Source: Psococerastis gibbosa
Taxonomy: Eukaryota > Arthropoda > Insecta > Psocodea > Psocidae
Length of the DNA: 64,000 bases
Assembly (NCBI GenBank): GCA_963971405.1
Contig: OZ020489.1
Location: 37,047,047 to 37,111,046, forward strand
Direction: 5' to 3'
This document shows, one piece after another, positions 55,611 to 64,000 of this stretch. The position numbers and the translations under genes are program-made. Numbering within the stretch: position 1 is the first letter of the stretch; every line of letters starts with the position of its first letter. The notes under the pieces are model-generated. The model saw only the letters and a list, made by a program, of their open reading frames with translations, did not search any database and was not told where the DNA came from.

Positions 55611-56269
55611 ACTATGTGGGTAAGGAATTTCAGTTTTGTGGTTTGGGCTGAAATGCAAAGAGAAATAGACAAATAGCCCAAATCAAAATACAATGTGAAT
55701 AAAACGAGATAACTCAATCAAAATCAACAGTAAGAGCAACAGCCAACAGGGAGTAAATAAACGATGAGACTGGCATCGGCAGGTAGGCTCACGTATATAT
55801 AACGTATGTTGGGGAAGCATCCCAAAATAGTTTCAGCTTTTCAACGAACTTATAGGCTTTCAGCATCGGCTTTCCGTTAAGTTAAAGGATATTTGTTGAC
55901 AGCAATTTTTTGCATACAGTATACGGGAAATTTGCAAGAGGAAATTGTGTGGTTACGCTTTGTCAGTCCAAAGTCTAACATACACCTTTTCATTGGTTTC
56001 CTATTCATGGCTAGCGTGAGGAAATCTTTGGGGTGAACAAAATTTCCTTGGAATTTATCGTTATGACAAGTCCATTTCATTCAGTTCACATTCTTGTTAC
56101 ATGCTTGTCAAGACTTCTTGTTGTATTCTACTACTAGACTAGCAACAACTTGCCAAAGTGCTGTAGCTGTTATGTTAGACGGTTTGCAAGAACGTGCACA
56201 TGATGGAAACTGACAGAAAACCTGTCAGAATATCTTAAAATTTGCAGGTCTGATAGGAGTTGGTAAGTA
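55611..56269. other. Unassigned spacer
   Basis: Nothing recognised. Confidence 0.35.
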
Positions 56270-56475
56270 ACCTTGTACCAGCTTGTCCATTATCGCTTGT
56301 AACTGGTGTAGGTTGACTTCGATGGCGTATACCAGTTTGCCAATGGCCAAAAATGCATACGGAAGAAATACAAATAGTGTCCGAAATCCATGGGGTCGTT
56401 GGTATTGGACAAGGGACCTATGGGTCACTTTAAATAGCCCTAGGTCCAAAAGTCCTTCAGGACTTTATTAAAAGG
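56270..56475 (+). repeat. Family G dispersed repeat
   Basis: 'AACTGGTGTAGGTTGACTTC', CCAGTTTGCCAATGGCCAAA, AAATCCATGGGGTCGTTGGT, AAGGGACCTATGGGTCACTT. It lies directly beside the RhoGEF exon copy. Confidence 0.78.
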
Positions 56476-56477
56476 CG

Positions 56478-56619
56478 GAGTCAGATTTACCTTTTCTTTG
56501 TGTTTATAAATTCCGTGAAGTGAATTCTATAAACCTTTTATCCGTCTTAGCAATTTTCAGAGCAAATGGGTAGTTACTGATAAAGCCTGTGTAAGTAGTT
56601 TCAACAAAAGTTGTAATTA
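56478..56619 (-). pseudogene. Partial copy of RhoGEF exon 2 and adjoining intron
   Basis: Read on the - strand it gives VETTYTGFISNYPFALKIAK then TDKRFIEFTSRN, against AETAYTGFISNYPFALKIAK / TDKTFLEFTSQ in exon 2 (9488-9775). Nucleotide identity is high over ~95 bp. The donor CACAG|GTACG is replaced by CACGGAATTT. Beyond it, AAAAGGTAAATCTGACTC matches intron 2 (AAAAGGTACATCTGACTC), with part of the intron deleted. Presence of intron sequence means a DNA-level copy, not a processed transcript. No partner exons found nearby. Confidence 0.85.
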
Positions 56620-57415
56620 TTAATCTAATTGTATTATTAATCTAATCTAATCCAACCCAAAACACTCCGTGTAAAAACTACCAAGCTCCTTTGGCCCATC
56701 AAAGTTGTCATACCCAGATGGGCCAAGTTCCTTTTTTCTGCCTATGTATGTAGTGATATCAGGATGGGCCAAGTTCTTGTAATTTTTCTCTTTGAATATT
56801 TTCTCTAAAAAATTAATTTAATTTTTTTTTCAGAACTTGGTGCTTCTTCATGCTTATGTACCTTGACACTGACACTTGCTGTAATTGGCCAATGATGACG
56901 CATAAGATATGGCTAAATTGCAAATTCGCAACTGAGCCCACAGTGTCGTTACGTAGGTATACCTCTAATAGACGATAGGAAACTACGAAGAGTTTTGCAA
57001 GGGATGCCGTAAACTCGCCGTGGAGATATACTTGCTGGGCAGCTCATCAGGGGTGTCTATGGAACTTGGTCGCGCGCTGCCGCCCGCGTTGAGAGATAAG
57101 TTCATAATTAAGGTTGGGTATGGATATCACATAGCAAGGTAATAAGTATTGTATAACAGGTTCTACTAAAAATAAATGAACAAAGTTAAACGAACCATTG
57201 CTAGCCTATAAAAATGAACTAATTAAGACCACTTTTGTCGAGGATTTGGTTAGGCTTTTGTGGATTTACGTGGAAACTCACAAAAGTTGCTATTGTTAAA
57301 AACCAGTTTGTCACGAAGCAGGAAGTTGTGACTCGCACTACTGCATCCATTTTTTTTTCCATTTGAGCAGGTATCATGTAACTGAAATATCAACTAAAAT
57401 CAACCAAAATAGAAA
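56620..57415. other. Unassigned spacer
   Basis: Two 'GATGGGCCAAGTTC' phrases near 56715 and 56764; nothing else recognised. Confidence 0.35.
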
Positions 57416-58273
57416 GAACCGGTCCGAGTTTACTCGAACATGCTTTCCAATTTATCAAAATTAGTAGATAGAGAAAATGAGTAATTTCACGGTAAATAAT
57501 TTTCCTATGATTAAATTTCCACTATCTCGGGGGGGGGGGGGGGGGGGTTGTCCACCTGACGTCACTGGAGGTGAGGTAAATTCTAGATAGGTCAGACCTA
57601 CACATTAACACATTACCACACAGCAATACTGGCAGGGCACGCAATGCATTTGAGCGTGAATTTCCTATCATTTAAAAAAAAAAAAACATTATCTGTACAA
57701 AACCAAATACTTTTCTGGGAAAGCAACCTGTGCGGTTTCGTTACTCAATTTAACACCTAAACCACACCTGAAAGTAGAAATCATCCATGGAAAGGTTTCG
57801 CAGAAAAATTATGTTTTATTCGTTTTTCATGACAATTTAGTTATTTTTATTTTTTTACCCCCAGAAGCAAACTATCAAGGGGCAAGCGACCCCCCGCATT
57901 TTATCAACATTAATAACAACTAAAATATCCTGTATGTGAATTTAAAAGAAATCGTTGGAGCCGTTTTTGAGAAATAATTTTTTTTGACGTTTTTTTGGAG
58001 TTTTTTGAAAATAAAACCCCCCAAATTGAGTTATCCCCAAATAAAAAAAATGGTCCCGAGGTATAATTTTTGTGAACTTACATGCCCAATTTCATCAAAA
58101 TCGACAAAGTAGTTTGCCCGGAAATCGACGCACAGGCAGACAGACAGACTTTTCGTAAAAAACACTTTTTTGGGTTCCTGGGACCTTAAAACGTGTAGAT
58201 CCGTTAAAATCTCGGAATCGAAAATCTCGACCGTCACAAAGCTTTCCTTATACTACGTATACATTTGGAAAGC
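57416..58273 (+). repeat. Family C repeat, full length
   Basis: GAACCGGTCCGAGTTTACTC to the end TTGGAAAGC. Longest G-run of the family here (57530-57547). The (GACA)n tract is short. Confidence 0.92.
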
Positions 58274-58460
58274 AAAAAGTGGTGAAGATATATATGATTT
58301 TACATGCCGACTTTTTTCGAAATCCATCGTGTAGTTTGTAGACTGATTGTCATTTCGTTAAGAAAAATAAAAAAAACTCAATTTTTTGGTTTCTGGCACC
58401 TCAAATCGTGTAATTCCGTTGAAATCGATAATTTCGACCACAGCAAAGCTTTCCTTATGC
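58274..58460 (+). repeat. Second family C 3' end in tandem
   Basis: 'ATCGTGTAGTTTGTAGACTG' and CACCTCAAATCGTGTAATTC, then CAAAGCTTTCCTTATG repeat the last ~170 bp of the element directly behind it, in diverged form. Confidence 0.7.
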
Positions 58461-58820
58461 TTCTTCTTCTTCTTGAATATCATTAACTTCATGTTAAAAG
58501 CTTGTCTGGCTAAGTGTATTCGACTGGATATTTCCTGGGATGACTTACTTTCCTTCTTGTGTTATTATGCTAACGTATCGTATACATAAATATAAAAACA
58601 ATTAACGTCTAGTGGGGTGTCCGATTTTTTCTTAGTTGACTATCAACTTCAATTTAACGTATTTGATACTGCAACAGCAATTACAATAGCTAGGTACGAT
58701 CTTGCAATCATCCAAATTTGCGCTGGCTGTCCTGCCAATCAAAATAAAGTATCTGTTCCGGAATGTCTGCTATTTCTGTACCATTATAATTTTTATTGAT
58801 TATAGATAGGGGATGGTTTC
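58461..58820. other. Unassigned spacer
   Basis: Nothing recognised; a (CTT)n tract at 58459-58474. Confidence 0.35.
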
Positions 58821-58823
58821 GGC

Positions 58824-58890
58824 ATAGATGCTGCAGCTCAAATGGTAAAGCAACCAACGCAAAATTGGAAGGTTACGGGATCCTTGACAA
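58824..58890 (+). repeat. tRNA-like sequence (SINE head candidate)
   Basis: GCAGCTCAAATGGTAAAGCA is A-box-like and GGAAGGTTACGGGATCC sits where the T arm would be. No intact cloverleaf can be drawn, so this is a relic, not a tRNA gene. Confidence 0.4.
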
Positions 58891-59351
58891 TTGCTACCGC
58901 GGTATCTTCTTTATCGGCTATATCAGTCTCTAGACTCGTGAAGTAAAACACCGACTACTCTGCAAACAAATTCCAAAGCGCTGACAATCGTAATCAGTTC
59001 TAAGTCCTATTGCTATTTTGAATAAACCGCTGTCTCTTAAAAATGAAAACAAATCGTATAAGCATTTCTCCCTGCAAACACATGCATGTACAGTATTTCT
59101 ATGCATCATTGCTTCATTGATTTTTACGGGATAGATGTCTCAGCGGGTCAAAGACCGATCAAAACAACCACAAACTGACCTAAACATTTCATGTCGTTAA
59201 AACAAAAGTAAACAATAGGCAGCTGAATCCATGAAGATGGAATTAATTCTGGGGCGGCGGATGCGAACAAAGGGGACCATGTTCTTCGGCTAATTTACAA
59301 CGTTTATTTTGGCAAGAGGTCAAGTGGCGGATCCCATGCCCTCGAGTTTAT
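58891..59351. other. Unassigned spacer
   Basis: Nothing recognised. Confidence 0.35.
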
Positions 59352-59460
59352 TGATGTGGTACCCGGCTTAAGATCGCTGAGTCTTGCATCACGGATGTTA
59401 AGCTATATCGGGTGTGGAGCCTGAGGCAGGGTGAACGCCTCGGTACGTGGATGCTGTTTC
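59352..59460 (+). pseudogene. 5S rRNA-derived sequence
   Basis: ATCACGGATGTTAAGCTATA then TCGGGTGTGG..., and AGGGTGAACGCCTCGG, follow the 5S rRNA order: 'GAAGTTAAGC', 'TCGGGC', and the C-box 'GGGTGACCGCCTGGG'. The 5' half is poorly conserved. Either a 5S pseudogene or a 5S-derived SINE head. Confidence 0.6.
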
Positions 59461-59641
59461 TTATAGTAATGTCGTGATATTTTTACTTACATAATAATTT
59501 AAAATTGTAATTTTAAACATCCTACTAACTTTTATCTGGGGGGGGGGGTTAGCCAACCCAGGTACTCGTCAAGTCCCCCTCTCAGGATTTTCGAGAAAAT
59601 AAAACATATTACATATTTTATTATTATTATAATTATTATAA

Positions 59642-60597
59642 AGTAATTAAAGATATTCAAAAATATCTCATGATATTGGGCTCACCATAAATTGTGCAAA
59701 GACCAAAATAGTACATATAAGAAACAGGGGGCCTAAACAACGGAAAAGTAAGTTCACTTTCCATAAACATGAGTGCTTACACAACGATGAAAGCTCAACA
59801 AGATGCGAATGCAGCGATTTCATAGATATAGTTGAGGAGCATAAATATCTTGGTGTTTGGATTGATGGGAATTTCAACTGGCAAACACAAATTGACTCAG
59901 TGTGTAAAAAGCTAAGATCGGCAAGTGGAGTACTACATAAATTGAAATATGGAGTTCCTTTGAAAGCTAGAAAGATGGTGTACCATGCACTAGTGGAATC
60001 AGTTATCAGTTATGGGATCACATCATGGGGACGTGATAATAACACTTACATACAAAAAATACAAAAAATACAAGATAGAATTATAACTAATATGTATTCG
60101 GAAAAATTTAACAAAAAATACAATGATACATTTTCGAAATATCAACATGCTGAATTATTGACGTGCAATAAAATCTTAAAATTTAAAATTATAAAACAAA
60201 ATTATTTCGACGATAAATATAAAGCAGCGGACAAAACTAGATATACGAGGTAACAACAAAGGTTACAGATACCAATTACATACAATAAATATGGGGACAG
60301 GGAAAATAATGTGCTAATAAAAAAATTGTTCAATGAAATCCCCCAAGCTATAAAAAATGAAGAAAAAATTGGGAAAGCAAAACAAGTAATAAAAAAATGG
60401 TTGCTAGAGACTCAATAGGAAAGACCTATTGAACCCACAATACCCTTAAAAAGTTGCAACATTTAGTGAAGAAGACGCCACCCCCGACAAGCGGAAGCTT
60501 TGGGGTGGTCGTGAATTGTAATTAGTCTATTTTTATTTTGAATTAATATAATCCCCTAGCTGGTGGAGTAACCAGTTAGGAAAAAAAAAAAAAAAAT
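59642..60597 (+). mobile_element. 5'-truncated LINE with poly(A) tail
   Basis: Carries the reverse-transcriptase C-terminal part described in the next entry, ~165 bp of 3' UTR (GCGGAAGCTTTGGGGTGGTC, CTAGCTGGTGGAGTAACCAG) and a 16-base A-run at 60582-60597. Confidence 0.8.
59687..60418 (+). pseudogene. LINE reverse transcriptase, C-terminal part
   Basis: Reads LTINCAKTKIVHIRN, then EEHKYLGVWIDGNFNWQTQI, VCKKLRSASGVLHKLKYGVP and ALVESVISYGITSWG: the 'KTK', 'KYLGVxhDxxhxWxxHI' and 'LhxSxhxYGhxxWG' blocks after the catalytic palm of CR1/Jockey-like reverse transcriptases. The upstream DIQKYLMILG piece is in another frame, so there is a frameshift near 59680. One in-frame TAA at 60253-60255; otherwise open to TAG at 60416-60418 (…KQVIKKWLLETQ). 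The catalytic YADD box is not present. Confidence 0.82.
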
Positions 60598-61348
60598 TAT
60601 TATTATTATTTATATTAAAAGATGGCTGGTCAATGGGAGTTAATAATAATAAAAATTGACATTAAAATAACAAGTAAAAATAAAATAAAAATTATATATA
60701 AATAACAAAAATAAATGATTCAGCCTTGTTTAGCAGCACTGTATGAGTCTTTTGTCCCAAATAAGCGCTAGCTTGGGGATGCGGGATGGTATTATTATGT
60801 ATTGTATTTTTGTAATATATGCTCTCTGAGACCTCTAGATTAAGAGATATAGTCTTTCAAATTTCCCCTATTTTTGTTGTCTCATGCCTACAAAGGCTAA
60901 CTCACAACATTTAATCTGGCAGTGGGTCAAAAGTCGGCTCCCAGAGACAAGAGTTTATTGGTGAAATCAAGAACCGCAACATACTCTTCACGCCTTCGGC
61001 TCATTGTCCTCATAGAAAATCATTAAGTTGGTAAGCTAAAGAAAGGCAGGGTGCTGACGAACAGTGGGGATAGCGAAACAATGCTGCTGGTGATGTGAAG
61101 AGTGATTAATTTACTGCTTTCATGTCAGCAACTGTAATTGTGTGTTTATTATGCTATAACGACCCGAAACAATGACTTTCCTCAGGGATGATAAGGAGTG
61201 CCTAGGAATAAGCGTCATACCGCTGCAACTAAGGTATGAACACTTAGCGTTCAAACGCCATGGCACAACAGCTCATCAAGGGTTTAGACCTGAGCATCCT
61301 TTTGCATACTCATGGCTTTATTGGAATGCTGTGTAACCCCGCTTTTTT
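60598..61348. other. Unassigned AT-rich spacer
   Basis: (TTA)n directly after the LINE tail; nothing else recognised. Confidence 0.35.
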
Positions 61349-62186
61349 GCTTTCCAATTTATACGTAGTATGAGGAAAGCTTTGTGATGGTCGAAATTTT
61401 CGATTCCGAGATTTCAACGGATTTACACGTTTTCAGGTCCCAGGAACCCAAAAAAGTGGTTTTTACGAAATGTCTGTCTGTCTGTGCATCGATTTCCGGG
61501 CAAACTACTTGGTCGATTTTGATGAAATTCGGCATGTAGGTTCACAAAAATCATACCTCGAGACCATTTTTTTTATTTGGGGCTAACTCAATTTGGGGGG
61601 TTTTATTTTCAAAAAACTCCAAAAAAACGTCAAAAAAAATTATTTCTTAAAAACGGCTCCAACGATTTCTTTTAAATTCACATACAGTATATTCTAGTCG
61701 TTTTTCATGTTGATAAAATGCGGGGGGTCGCTTACCCCTTGATAGTTTGCTTCTGGGGGTAAAAAAATAAAAATAACTTAATTTTAATGAAAAATGACTA
61801 AAAAATAATATTTCTGCGAAACTTTTTAATCGATGATTTCTACCTTCAGGCATATTTTAGGTGTTAAGTTGAGTAACGAAACCGGACAGGTTGCTTTCCC
61901 AGAAAAGTATTTGGTTTTTTAAAAAAAAAAATGTTTTTTTAAAAAAATGATAGAAACTTCACGCTGAAATGCATTGCCTGCCCTGCCATTATTACTGTGT
62001 TGTAATGTGTTTTAAATGTATTGAGGTTACCTCACCTCCAGTGACGTCAGGTGGACACCCCCCCCCCCCCCCCCCGAGATATCCGAAATTTAACCGTAGG
62101 AAAATTATTTACCATGAAATTATTCATTTTCTCTCCCTACTAATTGATAAATTGGAAAGCATGTTCGAGTAAACTCGGACCGGTTC
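61349..62186 (-). repeat. Family C repeat, full length, reversed
   Basis: GCTTTCCAATTTATACGTAG to CTCGGACCGGTTC. (TCTG)n at 61471-61487, C-run 62058-62075. Confidence 0.92.
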
Positions 62187-62252
62187 TTCAATATAGGTTT
62201 GGTAATCTGGTAAGGACGTTGACCCGAGCTACGGAGAGCAAAATCATTTTTT

Positions 62253-62503
62253 AACGTCTGCTTTCAGCATTTCTGCTTTCAGCATTTCTGCTTTAAGCAA
62301 CAATGTCAGCCTGGCGGGGGGGGGGGGGGGGGAGTGAGTCTATCTATTAACTTGAGGCACCCTAAGGGGAGGAGGCTCCTTCACCTCGGGGACAAGGGGA
62401 GTTGACTGACAGGGTGGACCTCCTGATTATAGTGGATTCCGAACCACTTGGGGAACATAGTTAAGTCACATGATTAATTGGTGACCAGGACTCGCCACGC
62501 CAT
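62253..62503 (-). repeat. SINE-F copy (long form, truncated head)
   Basis: CTGCTTTCAGCATTTCTGCT repeats at the tail side, GCCTGGCGG plus G-run, AGTGGATTCCGAACCACTTG, GTGACCAGGACTCGCCACGC (inverted B box). Confidence 0.75.
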
Positions 62504-62633
62504 GTACAGATACGAGTCTAGAGGAGGCATACTATAAATTAGAAAAATAATATAGAACTTCGGCTGCTATATCTCTTATAACTGAGCTAAGGGCCTACAG
62601 TATTAGTAGTTAGAAAGTTTTTTTCCCTACAGT

Positions 62634-62815
62634 CAAGGCCGTAGCCAGGATGTTTTTCAGGGGGGGGGGGTTAAGAAATTTCATTGGGGACTACAGAGTG
62701 TTTTTTATTTTTCCTCTCAAAATCCGATTCTATCTAGTGTCAATCCATATCATTTCGGGGGGGGGGGGGGGTAGAACCCCCATGAACCCCCCCTACCCCC
62801 TTGGCTACGGCCTTG
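62634..62815. mobile_element. Family I, hAT-type MITE, intact
   Basis: Ends CAAGGCCGTAGCCA / TGGCTACGGCCTTG flanked by an exact 8-bp duplication CCTACAGT (62626-62633 and 62816-62823). Two G-runs (10 and 14 bases) and a C-run lie inside. Confidence 0.92.
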
Positions 62816-62875
62816 CCTACAGTACAATAGAATCGTATCCATACTCAGTCATGCTTTCGCCTGTTTCATTGCGTC

Positions 62876-63070
62876 AATGGTAAGCTTGTTTCAGCTTCCA
62901 GCCGGTGCGGTGTAGGTTGACATCGAGAACGTCTACCAGTTTGCCAATGGCAAAAAAATTTGTACGGAAACAATACAAATAATGTCCGAAATCCATGGGG
63001 TCGCTGCCATTAGACAAGGGACCTATAGGCCTGGGCTTATATAGGCCTCTATAAGTAGGCCTGAATCCAT
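62876..63070 (+). repeat. Family G dispersed repeat
   Basis: 'GTCAATGGTAAGCTTGTTTC', GGTGTAGGTTGACATCGAGA, GTTTGCCAATGGCAAAAAAA-like, AAATCCATGGGGTCGCTGCC. Confidence 0.8.
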
Positions 63071-63340
63071 AAGAAAGTCCTTTTCAAAAAAACTAAGCAA
63101 CAAACTCCCCTACAATAAAACATCCAAACCAACGAGCCATCGTAATAGGGCGGGGAGGGGGGGGGAATGAGTAGAGCGTAGAGGGGGGAGGGAGGAGGGC
63201 AAGAGTAATGCCTTGTATCAAAATAAATGCTCACTGCTCCTCGGGATGACGTCAATAGGAGCAAATGAGTTTGAGCGTTGTGAGCTGAGCACCGGCGTTT
63301 CCGGGAGATGAACGATATCAGTCAACGATTAATCGAGAAT
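63071..63340. other. Unassigned spacer with G-rich stretches
   Basis: Purine-rich run at 63150-63200; nothing else recognised. Confidence 0.4.
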
Positions 63341-63394
63341 CGACAGGAAGCGGGTGATGGATGACAGGGCCAAAGACCTGCCCTCACATTACCC

Positions 63395-63977
63395 GCTATT
63401 CCTCTCTGACACCTCAAAATGTTGCCTCTCAAAACAGCACACGTTGCCCTTATATTGCCAGTAAAATCGAAGGGCGGCGTTGTAGAGTAGTGGGTTTGTC
63501 TCACGGCTGGCTGAAGGGCTGTCTTTTTCGGCTTAACTAGGGGACCATGGGGGGATAGTTAGGTTTGGATCCTAGAAGGGGAGGGGGCAGGTGCAAAAGC
63601 TCCATTACCTGCCATTCCTCTCTGACACCTCAAAATGTTGCCTCTCAAAACAGCACACGTTGCCCTTATATTGCCAGTAAATTCGAAGAGGGCGCATTGT
63701 CAAGTAGTGGTTTTTTCACATCCAGTTTCACGGCAGAGCAACTACCCTGGTAGAAGGCGGGGAAGACCAAATTGAAGACATCTTCCGGGAAACAGCAAGG
63801 AGACACTGGCAAATGGCTAACTTGCCAAGGGTAGGCGTTGACTAGTAAGTAAGTAAGTCTCACTGGTAGCTAAAGGACTGTCGTTTTCGGCCTAAGTTGC
63901 CAGGCCTGTAACTAGGGGGCCATGGAAATGGCTAGGATTGGATTTTGGGGGGTGGGGGCAGGTGTAAATGTTCTATA
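63395..63977 (+). repeat. Imperfect tandem repeat, 2-3 units
   Basis: CACCTCAAAATGTTGCCTCT then CAAAACAGCACACGTTGCCC occur at ~63410 and ~63627 (217 bp apart) and are almost identical for ~85 bp. A second shared block (AGGGCTGTCTTTTTCGGCTT / AGGACTGTCGTTTTCGGCCT, then a G-rich part with GCAGGTG) is at 63514 and 63877. Confidence 0.8.
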
Positions 63978-64000
63978 CGTTCTCGATGGCAAACTACACC
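63978..64000 (-). repeat. Family G fragment at window edge
   Basis: ACGTTCTCGATGGCAAACTA then CACC is the complement of the family G core GGTGTAG.TTG.CATCGAGAACG; the rest lies outside. Confidence 0.6.

Overview
This is a repeat-dense, AT-rich nuclear window from a metazoan, most likely an arthropod. The evidence is host coding exons with GT/AG splice sites and an AATAAA signal, non-LTR retrotransposon (LINE) 3' ends, several tRNA-derived SINE families, many short inverted-repeat elements (MITEs), and no operon-like gene packing. I cannot name the species. Bacterial-style features (ribosome binding sites, operons, CRISPR) are absent.

The only host gene I can support lies at about 8.3-11.5 kb on the + strand. 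Three phase-0 exons (8321-8503, 9488-9775, 11051-11356) join into a RhoGEF (Dbl-homology) domain of ARHGEF10/ARHGEF17 type. Its 5' exons are not recognised and may lie upstream of the window. The third exon reads to a stop just after the DH domain and is followed by AATAAA. A decayed copy of the middle exon lies on the - strand at 56.48-56.62 kb.

Most of the rest is mobile DNA, grouped here as families A-J. A: ~380-395 bp palindromic MITEs with GGCG..TTCCACCG termini and mostly 3-bp AT-only target duplications (1.6-2.5, 5.3-5.9, 11.9-12.7, 36.5-37.2, 38.5-38.9, 40.0-40.3 kb). B: ~320-370 bp palindromic MITEs at TTAA (18.0, 21.1, 23.4, 25.0, 30.6, 49.4 kb, plus remnants). C: ~860 bp repeat with a G-run and a (GACA)n tract (15.9, 25.7, 40.6, 54.4, 57.4, 61.3 kb). 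D, E, F, J: SINE-like repeats with tRNA-like promoter boxes. G: ~200 bp dispersed repeat. H: fold-back, Penelope-like candidate elements with 13-bp target duplications (9.8 and 48.7 kb) and fragments. I: hAT-type MITEs with 8-bp duplications.

LINE fragments are numerous: RNase H and C-terminal Cys/His-knuckle pieces at 19.0, 26.7, 42.6, 43.2, 45.5 and 55.4 kb, a reverse-transcriptase C-terminal piece with a poly(A) tail at 59.6-60.6 kb, and 3' ends of one LINE type carrying (AAG)-rich tails at 10.8, 13.6, 28.4, 32.0, 34.3-34.9 (four tandem units) and 35.4 kb. Local tandem repeats occur at 50.3-51.6 kb (six ~213-bp units), 45.9-46.6 kb (~248 bp), 52.9-53.25 kb (199 bp) and 63.4-64.0 kb.

The most interesting signals are the apparently truncated RhoGEF and its exon copy, the exchangeable terminal cassettes of family A, and the fold-back family H whose loop keeps a short peptide through mainly silent substitutions. 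No comparison against a database was possible; family names rest on motif recognition and on copy-to-copy comparison within the window.
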